A DNA stretch of 64,000 bases, from assembly GCA_965215215.1 (NCBI GenBank), contig OZ244043.1, forward strand, positions 1,736,001 through 1,800,000, written 5' to 3'. A model generated the notes under the pieces. It was not told the DNA's origin. It was given only the letters and a program-made list of their open reading frames with translations, and did not search any database. This stretch comes from CALDTK01 sp965215215 (lineage in GTDB: Bacteria > Bacteroidota > Bacteroidia > Chitinophagales > Saprospiraceae). This document shows positions 34,723-43,936 of this stretch, one piece after another; position 1 is the stretch's first letter, and every line of letters starts with the position of its first letter. Both the position numbers and the translations under genes were made by a program.

Positions 34723-37144
34723 GCATCCGCTACGACGCCCGCTACCTCTACGTAGCCTGGCGGGCTTTCGACAACGAGCCCGAGCTCATCGAGGCGCGGC
34801 TCGGACGCCGCGACGAATTTCCCGGCGACTGGGTCGAGATCAACTTCGATAGCTTCAACGACAAACGTACCGGCTTCAGCTTCACGACCTCGGTGAGCGG
34901 GGTGCGGGGCGACGAATTTATCAGCACGACGGCAACAACTGGGATTCGAGCTGGAACCCCTTCTGGCTCAGCAAAGCGCGCCAAGACAGCCTCGGCTACA
35001 CCGTCGAGGCGCGCATCCCCTTCAGCCAGCTGCGCTTCGGCAGGGAGGAGCACCAGGAGTGGGGGCTGCAGGTAAATCGCAACCTCTTTCGTCGGCAGGA
35101 GTCGAGCAGCTGGGCCCAAGTGAAGCAGACGCAGCCGGGCTGGGTGAGCCGGTTTGGTACCCTCCGCGGGCTCGAGGGCATCCGCCCGCGCAAGCCGTTG
35201 GAGGTGCAGCCCTACGTGTTGGGGCAGGCGCGTACCGGCGACGTGTACGCCGACGGCGATCCCTTCGCGGGCGACCGGGACCTGCGTGCGAGCGTGGGGC
35301 TCGACGGGCGGATCGGGCTAACCAACGACATCGCCGTCGACTTTACGGTCAATCCCGATTTCGGGCAGGTGGAGGCCGACCCCGGCGCGATCAACCTCGA
35401 CGGCTTCCAGATCTTCTTCCGCGAGCAGCGCCCCTTCTTCGTCGAGAACCGCAACATCTTCGACTACGACCTCACCGCCGCCGAGGCCGGGGGGAGCTTC
35501 AACTCCGACATCCTCTTTTACAGCCGCCGCATCGGCGGGGCACCGAGTCGCTTCGTCGGTGCGGATCCGGGCGCGCAGCGCTACGTTACCCAACCCGAGA
35601 ACACGACCATCCTCGGGGCGGCGAAAGTGAGCGGGAAGACGGCCGACGGCCTGTCGATCGGCGCGCTGTCGAGCGCGACCCAGCGGGAGCGGGCCACCGT
35701 TTCGGAGGGCGGCGAGGAGCGCCGCGAGCTGGTCGAGCCGTTCACCGCCTACCACGTCGCGCGGCTGCAGCAGGATTTCAACGAGCGGCAGAGCAGCGTC
35801 GGGGTCCTGTTCACGGCCGTGAACCGCGACATCGACGACGCCGCGCTCGACTTCCTCCACCGCAGCGCCTACTCGGGCGGCGTCGACCTCGTACACCGCT
35901 GGCAGGACCGGGCTTGGTACGTGCGCGGCAACGCCGTGGCGAGTCGGGTGGCGGGCGACACCACGTCGATCGTCCGCACGCAAACTGCCTTCGAGCGCCT
36001 GTACCAGCGCCCCGACGGTCGGCACCTCGGCGTGGACAGTAGCGCGACGAGCCTGGGCGGCGCCGGCGGCACCGCGGCGTTCGGCAACAGCGAGGGCAAC
36101 TACGTCTTCGAGGTCGGTGGCACGTTCCGCACCCCGGGCCTCGAGCTCAACGACATCGGCTTCCTCACGGAGGCCGACCGCATCGACTTCTTCGCCTGGG
36201 GCGCGCGGCGTTGGCGCAACCCGATGGGTCCGCTCAACTAATTGCAGTGGAACCACAACCTCTACGCCGGTTGGGACTGGAGTGGGGCGTCGACCTACCG
36301 GCGCTACAACACGAACACCTGGGGCGAATTCAAGACCTTCCAGCAGTTCAACGCCTACCTCAACCTCGAGCAGCAGGACATCTCCAAAACCGCCCTGCGC
36401 GGCGGTCCGCGCTTTCGTAGGCCGGCCGGTTTCAGTACGGGTGGACGGCTCTCCACCGACTACCGCAAGCGCTTCAACGCCGGGGTGAGCTACGGGATCG
36501 GCGGGGACTACGGCCGGGACATCAGCCGCGGCTTCGACGTCGGGCTCGACCTCAACTACCAGCCGCTCGACGCCCTGCAACTGTACTTAGGGCCGGGCTT
36601 CGAGCGCACGCGGCGCCGCGACCAGTACTTCGCTACTGAGGGCGAGGGTGCGGGCGTGCGCTACCTGCACGGTCGCATCGATCAGCAGACGCTGTCGGTG
36701 ACGGTGCGCGCGACTTACAACCTCACGCCCGACTTCACGGTGCAGTACTACGGCCAGCCCTTCATCGCGCGTGGGGTGTACGACGAGTTTAAGGCGGTGG
36801 CCGATCCGCTGGCCCGAGATTTCGACGCGCGCTTTACGACGTTCGCCGCGGGAAGTGTTAGTCACGACGAGGCGGACGGCACGTTCGCCGTGGACGAGGA
36901 CGGCGACGGGGCGACGGACTTCGACTTCGACGACCCGGACTTCAACTTCCTGCAGTTCCGCTCGAACCTGGTGGTGCGGTGGGAGTACCGACCGAGCTCG
37001 ACGGTGTTTCTGGTGTGGTCGCAGGGCGTAACGGGAGGGGCCGACCCGGCGACGGGCGTGGTGGAGGCCTTGACGCAGGAGCTCTTCGACGACGAGGTGC
37101 GCAACACGTTTTTGGTAAAGGCGACGTATCGGTTCGTGCGGTAG
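34711..37144 (+). pseudogene. DUF5916 outer-membrane protein, 5'-truncated, frameshifted and interrupted
   Basis: The sequence begins mid-protein (YDARYLYVAWRAFDNEPELI, a CBM9-like start), shifts frame near 34920 (DEFIS then WDSSWNPFWLSKARQDSLG), continues through the DUF5916 domain (VDFTVNPDFGQVEADPGAINLDGFQIFFREQRPFFVEN), meets a TAA at 36239 in the same frame, and runs on through barrel strands to NTFLVKATYRFVR-stop at 37144. The intact family member is a large outer-membrane protein of unknown role, often near TonB systems. Three independent lesions make it non-functional unless the assembly is wrong. Confidence 0.8.
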
Positions 37145-37152
37145 GGGACTAG

Positions 37153-37716
37153 TCAGTCGCCGTCGCGCTTCGGGAGGAGCGAGTCGACGAAGCCCTGGAG
37201 GCCGATCCCGAGCGAGAATGATACCGCGTTGAAGCCGTCTCTCGCGAAGTAGGTTACGTCCAGCCCCGGCTCGATCGCGAGGCCCTCGTTGAGGAACAGC
37301 GTGTAGCCCACCCCGAGGTTGCCGGTGAAGGCAGCGCTCACCTCCTCGACCGTGAGCCCCGTGACCCCCGCGGAGGCCGCGGCGAAGAACCGGCCGCCAT
37401 CCCCCTCGGTAAAGTAGTAGCGAGCCGCCGGGGAGATACCGTAGGCGAGGTAGACGCCGTCGTCAAAGAACTCGTTGGACACCGCCAGGTTAACGCGACC
37501 GCCCAGGGCGAGATCGTCGGTAAAGAGCTTGAGTACCGAGGGAGTGAGGGAGAGTCGATATGTGGCGTCGGACTCCTCGGAGAACTGCAGTGTGAAGCCG
37601 CCGTTGAGCCCGACGAAGTAGCGTCCTTGTTCGACCTGTGCGCGGAGCGCCGTAACGGAGGCGAGTGAGATGACGACCGCGAGGGTGACGAGTCGGGGGA
37701 AGAAGCGGAGGGGCAT
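37153..37716 (-). CDS. Small outer-membrane beta-barrel protein
   Basis: This 187-residue protein has a signal peptide (LVTLAVVISLASVTALRAQ) and alternating amphipathic strands (GRYFVGLNGGFTLQF, LALGGRVNLAVSN, AARYYFTEGDGGRFFAAASAGV, LAIEPGLDVTYFA) ending in an aromatic-containing strand, consistent with an eight-stranded porin-family barrel. Function unknown. It converges with the DUF5916 pseudogene with 8 bp between stops. Confidence 0.78.
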   Translation of the reverse strand: MPLRFFPRLVTLAVVISLASVTALRAQVEQGRYFVGLNGGFTLQFSEESDATYRLSLTPSVLKLFTDDLALGGRVNLAVSNEFFDDGVYLAYGISPAARYYFTEGDGGRFFAAASAGVTGLTVEEVSAAFTGNLGVGYTLFLNEGLAIEPGLDVTYFARDGFNAVSFSLGIGLQGFVDSLLPKRDGD

Positions 37717-37931
37717 ACGGAGGGAGAGCGTGTGGGTGGGTAGGTAGTGACTCCTCGCTCAACGTCCCGGGCTCTGTTTTAGCGCAAGCCGTAGACACGA
37801 CATTCACGGTCGAAGCGCCGGTGTACACCGGCCTGCTCAGTTGAGCGCTATCGCCTTATGCTTGCCGCTCGCGAAGGAGGTCCTAAACATGCGCTCGCTG
37901 CGGTGGTTGCGGTAGTGATCGCGCCTCAGCC

Positions 37932-38576
37932 TCAGGAGAGAAGACGTTGCTTCTCGCGCGAGAACTCCGCCTCGTCGATGACGCCGCGGTCGAGCAGGTC
38001 GGCCAGGCGGTGGAGGTCGTCGAGGCGGCTGCCGGCCGGCGCGGTGACGGCGGCGTGGGCCTGCATGGTGCGGCGGATGTCGCCAGCGAGGTTGATCTGA
38101 GCTCGAGCTGCGGCGCGCGTCTCGTCCCGGCGCCCGGCGGCTAAGCCGTTGATGTACCCGGTGAGATCGTGCGCGCGGGCCATGTACTTGTCGGCGGCGG
38201 CGGTGGTGCCGTCGGTGCGGCGCAAGGTCACCGTCCCGTAGTCCATGTAGTGTCCGAGGAGGCCACGGTGGTAGAACGACTCGTAAATATGTTCGGCGGG
38301 ATAGGTCATGCTCCCAGTGCGCCACGGGAGGTAGCCGCTCTGGACAGTGACACCGTCGTTGGTGACGATCCACCGGGTGCCACGCGCGTCGAGGATGCGG
38401 GTGATCCCGAGCCCGAGGGGGACTAAGCCGACGAGCAACAAGATGCCACCGGCTGATACGAGGATCAGACCGATGAAGGTGAGGATCCCCGGCCAGACGT
38501 AGGCCATGAGGTGCTTGTGGCCGACGAACTGGATGGTGGCGCCGTCGGTGCGGTCGGGGTGGTTGTCGACGTTCAT
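37932..38576 (-). CDS. Bacterial PH-domain membrane protein with SHOCT tail
   Basis: This 214-residue protein starts at the ATG at 38576. It has two close transmembrane segments (VWPGILTFIGLILVSAGGILLLVGLVPLGLGI), a bPH2-type PH domain (WIVTNDGVTVQSGYLPWRTGSMTYPAEHIYESFY, GTVTLRRTDGT) and a C-terminal SHOCT helix pair (RLDDLHRLADLLDRGVIDEAEFSREKQRLL). Such proteins are membrane-anchored and of unknown function. The upstream open frame overlaps the antisense of the oxidase pseudogene and is not real. Confidence 0.8.
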   Translation of the reverse strand: MNVDNHPDRTDGATIQFVGHKHLMAYVWPGILTFIGLILVSAGGILLLVGLVPLGLGITRILDARGTRWIVTNDGVTVQSGYLPWRTGSMTYPAEHIYESFYHRGLLGHYMDYGTVTLRRTDGTTAAADKYMARAHDLTGYINGLAAGRRDETRAAARAQINLAGDIRRTMQAHAAVTAPAGSRLDDLHRLADLLDRGVIDEAEFSREKQRLLS

Positions 38577-38655
38577 GTAGACTGCTGGTGGTATCGTACG
38601 TCCAACCGCCCGAGCGATAGAGACCGTGTGAAAGTAGAAAACTTTCCCCGCGAAG

Positions 38656-39711
38656 ACGATGGAGGGGATGGACCACAATGAGACGAAGCACGGCGTCAAT
38701 AAAGACGGCGCCCCGGGGCCAGAGCCCGGAAGTCGCGCGCTCGTGACGCTCACTACGGCATGCTGCGGTTCGAGCTTACCGGCACCACGAACCGCTACGT
38801 CTGGAGTATGGACTTTAAGGTGCTTTCCGAGGTCGACAAGATCCTGATTAAGAAGGGCGAAAACGTTCGCATCATCCTGTACAACAACTCGATGATGCGT
38901 CACCCGATGCACCTCCACGGCCACGATTTCCGGGTGCTCAATGGTCAGGGCGACCGTGCTCCGCTGAAGAACGTACTCGACATTATGCCCATGGAGCGCG
39001 ACACGATTGAGTTCGCCGCTAACTTCGAGGGCGACTGGTTTTTCCACTGCCACATCCTTTACCACATGATGGCCGGCATGAACCGCGTGCTCATACGAGC
39101 AGCAGGCGCCCAATCCGTACTTGCCCAGTAAGTAGAAGGTCTACGACATGCTGCAGCGCGGGGGCAGCATGCTGCACACCATGTTCGAAAACGACATTGC
39201 CACCAACGGCAACGACGGTACGCTCATGTTCCAGAACACGCGCTGGAGCATCGGCACGTAGTGGCGGCTCGGGTATCACGATCGACATGGCTACGAGACC
39301 GAGACCTACATCGGGCGCTACGTCGACCGCAACCAGTGGCTGATGCCTTTCGTGGGCTTTGATTGGCGTTACCGCAAAACCCAGGTCGCCAGCGACGGGA
39401 CGGTGGGCGAGGAAAACATCTTCGGTCAGCGCAACACCAAAGACCAGCGGGCGGTCCTGAGCGCGGGCGTCAACTACGTGCTCCCGATGCTGGTCACCTT
39501 TCAGGCGGAGGTATTTACGGATGGCAACTTCCGTCTACAGTTAGAGCGCGAGGACATTCCACTCACGCCCCGCTTACGCGCTGCGGCGATGGTGAATACG
39601 GACCGGGAGTACATGGCTGGGCTTAGCTATCGCTTCGCGCGGAATTTTGCTGCGTCGGGGCATTACGATAGTGATATGGGGTGGGGTGTTGGGGTAAGGG
39701 TGATTTATTGA
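38656..39711 (+). pseudogene. Multicopper oxidase (CopA-like) with C-terminal barrel extension, degenerate
   Basis: Frames in succession give MEGMDHNETKHGVNKDGAPG, then LTGTTNRYVWSMDFKVLSEVDKILIKKGENVR, the type 1 and type 3 copper motifs HPMHLHGHDFRVLN and HCHILYHMMAGM, a frameshift at about 39125, an in-frame TAG near 39259, and a barrel-like tail (GYETETYIGRYVDRNQWLMPFVGFDWRYRKT to SGHYDSDMGWGVGVRVIY). The oxidase-plus-tail layout matches the copper oxidases of Bacteroidetes. The 5' two-thirds with the other copper sites is missing, so it is dead. Confidence 0.78.
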
Positions 39712-39795
39712 CGGGGGGGCGGAAATTGTTATGAGTGTGATGAATGGGTGATGTGGCTTATGAGTATTTGTGGGAACAGCTACCTTGTCTGGACC

Positions 39796-40270
39796 ATGGA
39801 CTTCGACGAACGGGGATTGATTACACCAGCCTACAGAGTCCGCATGAGCCATGAGGATTTTCGGAAAGCGTTCGTTGAGACAATTACTTCCCACTCCCGC
39901 AGCGATCTATATCGGCAGTTCACCGGATACACCGAATCATTCAGGTCAGTGGATTGGGGGCTCGTTCACGACTACCAAGCGCCATCCCCATGACATAGAC
40001 CTACTCACGATTCTGCAACGGAGTGATTACGATGCCAATCGAGAGTTGATCGAAAGTAGATTTCGACGGTACTCAGCCGTCTACCCACTGATTGATGCGT
40101 ATTTTGTGCTTGCGCCGCCAACTGAGAGACAGCCGGATCAGTTGTACCAGTTGGACTTGCTTTACTGGGAACACCAATTCAGCTACACCCGGCAAAATCG
40201 TCACGGCAGGAGAAGCGCACGCGGTTATGTCGAACTCATCTACAACGGACTATCCCATGAGCAGCAATAA
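39796..40270 (+). pseudogene. DUF6932-like nucleotidyltransferase-fold protein, frameshifted
   Basis: The ATG at 39796 opens MDFDERGLITPAYRVRMSHEDFRKAF and runs to YTESFR; the sense continues in another frame as SGQWIGGSFTTTKRHPHDIDLLTILQ to a stop at 40270. The GSF-x(8)-DIDL part is the nucleotidyltransferase GS-x-DxD motif seen in DUF6932. A one-base change near 39942 rejoins about 157 residues. The small gene after it overlaps by 14 bp, in the manner of toxin-antitoxin pairs. Confidence 0.6.
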
Positions 40271-40493
40271 ATACGAAAACGAATTTGAGGCTATACGCGA
40301 TCGCTCAATCGTGATCAGTGACCTCATTGGGGAGATTCTGTCGGTGGAGGAGATCATCGTACGTCATCGGGCGGCAGGTTCGACTGGTTTTGAACTCGAA
40401 CAGTACATCGAACGCCAGAAAGGTTTTGAGGATAGCTTGAACGAACACTTAGGCCCCCATCACTTTGCCTTTGTCAGGAAGGAGGCGGCTTAG
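40257..40493 (+). CDS. Small protein paired with the DUF6932-like gene
   Basis: This 78-residue predicted helical, charged protein (NKYENEFEAIRDRSIVISDLIGEILSVEEIIV) was not recognised. Its ATG lies inside the end of the nucleotidyltransferase-like gene, so the two are translated together. A role as the antitoxin or accessory partner of that protein is inferred from the arrangement only. Confidence 0.55.
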   Translation: MSSNKYENEFEAIRDRSIVISDLIGEILSVEEIIVRHRAAGSTGFELEQYIERQKGFEDSLNEHLGPHHFAFVRKEAA

Positions 40494-41239
40494 AGTGGTG
40501 TAGGTCAAAGAGATGCGTGAGGGGGACGGCGCCGTGGTGCAGCTTTGCTTGCGCGAAGGTTGATTTCGCCAAAATCTTTCGAACCGCCGCCTGCTCATGC
40601 TTCTGTACTGCGGACGATTGTGCCTGCGTACAGCGCTTGGACCTTTGCTCACGTATGTGCACCTCGAGCGAATGACGATTGCGGTCCGGTGGTTGAATGG
40701 CTAGCAAGATCGCGTAAGGCCGTCCATGGCTCAGCGGGTGCTAGTAAACTTGAGCGAGCGCGTTGTCCGATCACCTTCCTGGGTGTAAGCCACACGGCGG
40801 GCAGACTTTGGTAGTGGGGTCGCATAGGGCGAAGCGAGCGGGGACTGGTCGACCGTCAACGGCGCACGGCTTGGAGTAGTCACATGTCACAGAACCACTG
40901 GGGACACGATTGAACAGTCGGTGTATACAGAGGACGCGTGGACCTGTCCTCGCGCAGACCCACCGACCGGTATGCCCGCATAGCGAGGAGTCGGAGGCGG
41001 ATATTGGCTTTGAGACACCCACGAGGACAGGGTGGAAAAAGTCAGCCGCAATTAACAGATATATATATTTGAATCTGAAATCGCGAAACCAGGGGTATGA
41101 ACACCAGCGATTCAAAGAGTACCGAAAGTTGCGCAAAGCCAGTCCATGTTTAGAATACGCGAAACGTGGATTACGGGGATTGAGGATATATACGCAAAGG
41201 GGTTGCGTAAAGCTATATGTTGTCGGCAAGAAAAAAAAG
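40494..41239. other. Gene-free stretch before the cassette array
   Basis: No gene was supported in these 746 bases. Two degenerate copies of the dispersed motif stand back to back at about 40550-40580 (TTGCGCGAAGG and ATTTCGCCAAAATC). No attC-like structure was found, so the left end of the cassette array is not defined. GC content falls toward 41 kb. Confidence 0.4.
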
Positions 41240-41626
41240 ATGAAAACTCTAGCCTCTCTAGCTGCACTAGTATCCGCATTATATTTTGGTATCTATGCAT
41301 TCAATTATCCCACTGCAAAAAATGATGTGGTGTTTGGTGAAGTCGTAAATTTCTTCACAGAAGGCGGGACTCTGTATGCAAAGCAATATTCGCACAGCGG
41401 TTTCGATCGGATACATCCGGGCATGTCGGCTCAAGAAGTTGTGGACATTCTCGGAGATCCACTCGAAACATGGGCACCGCCAAGTTCAGCAAACGAAGGC
41501 ACTGAAAATAAAAATGTAATATGGTGGTATAGCAAAAGCCCAACTAGCTCACATTACCGATTTAGAAGCCTTATGTTTTCAGGTGATCGTGTAGCTGAAG
41601 TGAATGCTTACTACTATATTGACTAA
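41240..41626 (+). CDS. BamE/OmlA-like small exported protein (cassette 1)
   Basis: This 128-residue protein begins at the ATG at 41240 after an A8 run. It has one N-terminal hydrophobic segment (LASLAALVSALYFGIYAF) and a domain with IHPGMSAQEVVDILGDPLETW, the typical turn of BamE/SmpA-like beta-lactamase-inhibitor-fold proteins, then VIWWYS and SLMFSGDRVAEVNAYY strands. It is probably membrane-anchored facing the periplasm. Its function is unknown. It is followed by attC1 10 bp after the stop and is AT-richer than the chromosome around it. Confidence 0.65.
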   Translation: MKTLASLAALVSALYFGIYAFNYPTAKNDVVFGEVVNFFTEGGTLYAKQYSHSGFDRIHPGMSAQEVVDILGDPLETWAPPSSANEGTENKNVIWWYSKSPTSSHYRFRSLMFSGDRVAEVNAYYYID

Positions 41627-41635
41627 AGAAAATAC

Positions 41636-41696
41636 CGACAACAATGGCTACACGTCCACGCCGGCTGATCGTCAGGCGCGTAAGCTCCCGTTGTGC
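41636..41696 (+). other. attC1 recombination site
   Basis: Outer boxes CGACAAC (41636-41642) and GTTGTGC (41690-41696) are near complementary and flank GGCTACACGTCCACGCC and GGCGCGTAAGCT arms. It follows cassette 1 directly. Confidence 0.7.
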
Positions 41697-41939
41697 GACA
41701 AGACCAGTGGGGCGTTGTGCCGAGATATTCGTTGTGACGGTAGGATCGTTGTCTAGGCAGACCCGGGGGGGGGCGAGCAGGGCGCGCGAGGAGGATTCGC
41801 CAGCAACGCTAATCACTTCCGTGCGATTGGAATGGCCTACGACGCTGATCGCTTCCGCCCGTCGAGGATCGGTGTGCCGGGAGGATCACATACGGGGCGT
41901 ATGTCTTTGGCGTTATATTCGTCACGTGATATTTGTCAC

Positions 41940-42299
41940 GTGCCCTGGACGGTTGAACTACACGAAACCTTCGTGGAAGAGCTAGCTGAGTTCGACGAGG
42001 CTGTCCGCATTGCCATCTTGGGGCAGGCGAAGGTTCTCCAGGAGTTCGGACCTCGGCTAGGTCGACCGTACGTAGACACGCTTTACGGCTCGGCGTTCAC
42101 TAATATGAAGGAGTTGCGGTGTGACGCGGAGAAGTAGGTATGGCGGGTCGCTTTCGCATTCGATCCTGAACGTAAAGCGATTCTCTTAGTAGGCGGAGAC
42201 AAACGGGGCAAAAACGAGAAGCGGTTCTATAAGAAGCTCATCAAGGAAGCCGATGCTAGGTTCCTAGAGTACCTCAGTAACCTTAATAAAGGAGATTAA
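41940..42299 (+). pseudogene. HigB/RelE-type toxin with internal stop (cassette 2)
   Basis: From a GTG at 41940 the frame reads VPWTVELHETFVEELAEFDEAV, QAKVLQEFGPRLGRPYVDTLYGS, NMKELRCDAEK, then TAG at 42135 and in the same frame VWRVAFAFDPERKAILLVGGDKRGKNEKRFYKKLI to a stop at 42299. This is the HigB-like DUF891/RelE toxin fold with its catalytic RVAFAFDP and K-R-Y residues after the stop. Full length would be 119 residues. The antitoxin that follows is intact, so the TAG has probably disarmed the pair. Confidence 0.78.
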
Positions 42300-42300
42300 A

Positions 42301-42621
42301 ATGTCTGTATCGCTTGACAAAGTTATCGCAACCCTCGGCACCGAGGAACAAGCAAGGATCAAAGCTGAGACAGCAGCCCGTGTGCGATCGTATAGAACCC
42401 TTCTTGAGTTCCGGCGGCAGCTCGGTTTAACGCAAAGTGATGTCGCAGATAGAATGCACGTAACGCAGGAGAGTATCTCGCGTCTCGAACGTCGCAAGGA
42501 CATGCACATATCGACATTAAAACGGTACGTGGAAGCCCTTGGGGGTAAACTTGAGATCCATGTAAATTTCTCTACAAATGACTCGAAACGTGTTGTCGAC
42601 GGGCAACTAGAACTTACATAG
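42301..42621 (+). CDS. XRE-family HTH antitoxin (HigA-like, cassette 2)
   Basis: This 106-residue protein has an XRE helix-turn-helix (FRRQLGLTQSDVADRMHVTQESISRLERRKDMHISTLKRYVEALGGKLEI) at residues 37-85. It starts one base after the toxin stop with a good ribosome site (GGAG). It is the antitoxin and repressor of the pair and appears intact although the toxin carries a stop. Confidence 0.9.
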   Translation: MSVSLDKVIATLGTEEQARIKAETAARVRSYRTLLEFRRQLGLTQSDVADRMHVTQESISRLERRKDMHISTLKRYVEALGGKLEIHVNFSTNDSKRVVDGQLELT

Positions 42622-42710
42622 CCTATCTTTTTTACCATGGAGACACTGGGCCGTAGTCTAAGACTTTGGTCGTAAAGCTAAATGATAGTCCTCCAGTAAA
42701 ATACTGATGC

Positions 42711-42775
42711 GCACAACGTGAGCCTACACGCCTACGCCGGCTAATTGCCAGACGCGGCCCGTAGCCTAAGTCGGC
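42711..42775 (+). other. attC2 recombination site
   Basis: GCACAAC (42711-42717), the inner CCTACACGCCTACGCCGGCT and the right arm GACGCGGCCCGTAGCC match the other sites; the right outer box (AGTCGGC) is the most diverged. It closes cassette 2. Confidence 0.6.
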
Positions 42776-42932
42776 AACGGGAGAAGATCGCCGTACCACC
42801 AGGATCGCTGCGGCTTCGTTAGGTAATAGGAAAAGTTTACTTTCGGGGAGAGCTTGAGGCGAGGGTGGCGTCGTTGTAGTGGCTCGCATCAAGCGCTTTG
42901 ACTACATACCCTACAATCACAAAGAACCTACG

Positions 42933-43172
42933 ATGACCCTCACGATTCCAGACGAGGTACTTTCCTCCGCGCATATTTCTAGTGACGAACTCCTCGTCGA
43001 TCTCGCTTGCTACTTATATGACAAGCAGAGAATGAGTATCGGGAAGGCCACCAGGCTTAGTGGTCTTAACCGTATTGAGTTCCAGAAGGCCTTAGCTGCA
43101 AGAGATATTTACATCAAATATTCGATTGAAGACTTCAATACCGATATGAAGAATCTTGGACTATCGATATGA
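42933..43172 (+). CDS. UPF0175-family antitoxin (cassette 3)
   Basis: This 79-residue protein (TLTIPDEVLSSAHISSDELLVDLACYLYDKQRMSIGKATRLSGLNRIEFQKALAARDI) is a UPF0175 member, a small HTH-containing protein usually paired with DUF3368 PIN proteins. The ATG at 42933 begins the conserved part. Its stop overlaps the toxin start (ATGA). Confidence 0.88.
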   Translation: MTLTIPDEVLSSAHISSDELLVDLACYLYDKQRMSIGKATRLSGLNRIEFQKALAARDIYIKYSIEDFNTDMKNLGLSI

Positions 43173-43642
43173 CGGTCGTAAGTGACACCTCCGCCATCAG
43201 CAACCTCATTCAGGTAGGGCAACTACGCTTGTTGGAAAGCCTATACGGTCGAATTTTAATACCTGAATCAGTAATCGAAGAGCTGAGGGCGGTAGAAGCT
43301 CATCGGGTAGTGTTGGAAGGCTCAAATTGGATAATAACACGTACCCCTAGTGACCAGAAGTTGATTCGTCGCCTACTAACAACTCTAGACATAGGCGAAT
43401 CGGAAGCGATTGCCCTCGCCGTAGAGTTGGAAGCCGACTACGTCATTATCGACGAGCACAATGGGAGGGACGTCGCTAAGCGACTAGGCATCCCAGTGGT
43501 TGGTTTGTTCGGGGTCTTGGTGGCGGCCAAAGCGGCTGGGCTGATCGCGGCGGTTCGGCCAATTGTAGAAGAGTTAGTCGCAAACGGTTTTCGTCTCGAT
43601 TCCAAACTGATCGAGACCGTCCTTGCAAGGGTCAATGAATGA
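43169..43642 (+). CDS. DUF3368 PIN-domain toxin (cassette 3)
   Basis: This 157-residue PIN-like nuclease has VVSDTSAISNLIQVGQLRLLESLYG at the N-terminus, IPESVIEELRAVEA, LDIGESEAIALAVELEADYVIIDEHNGRDVAKRLG (acidic active-site residues) and VVGLFGVLVAAKAAGLI, all family hallmarks. It is translationally coupled to the UPF0175 antitoxin. It appears intact, a typical stabilising module in a cassette array. Confidence 0.9.
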   Translation: MTVVSDTSAISNLIQVGQLRLLESLYGRILIPESVIEELRAVEAHRVVLEGSNWIITRTPSDQKLIRRLLTTLDIGESEAIALAVELEADYVIIDEHNGRDVAKRLGIPVVGLFGVLVAAKAAGLIAAVRPIVEELVANGFRLDSKLIETVLARVNE

Positions 43643-43805
43643 GATCCTGCTCAACTACACGGACAAAGACAGGTAGAGTTTGTAGGCGGCAATATCCGTT
43701 CATGTAAATTAATAAATCGTCTTCTAACACGCGAAGGAGATCATGGTCACAGAAGAATAATCGTGGCGACTGAACGTCCGTACACATGCTCAACGCCAAG
43801 AATGC

Positions 43806-43871
43806 CGACAACACTGCCTACACGCCCACGCCGGCTCATCGCCAGGCGTGGCGCATAGCCTCACATTGTGC
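43806..43871 (+). other. attC3 recombination site
   Basis: CGACAAC (43806-43812) and ATTGTGC (43865-43871) flank the clearest stem: CGCC-C-ACGCC on the left pairs with GGCGTGGCG on the right, leaving one C extrahelical, and CCTA pairs with TAGC. The loop is GGCTCATCGCCA. It closes cassette 3. Confidence 0.75.
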
Positions 43872-43936
43872 GCAACGAACCGACTGGCTCGCCCGGGGAG
43901 TATATTAGCCGAACTGCCTAGTCTCAGGCTACTTTA

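Noticed and set aside
40910..41239. N-terminal extension of the cassette-1 protein
   Set aside because: The residues before MKTLAS are low-complexity in sense, and a hydrophobic signal begins right at the ATG at 41240.
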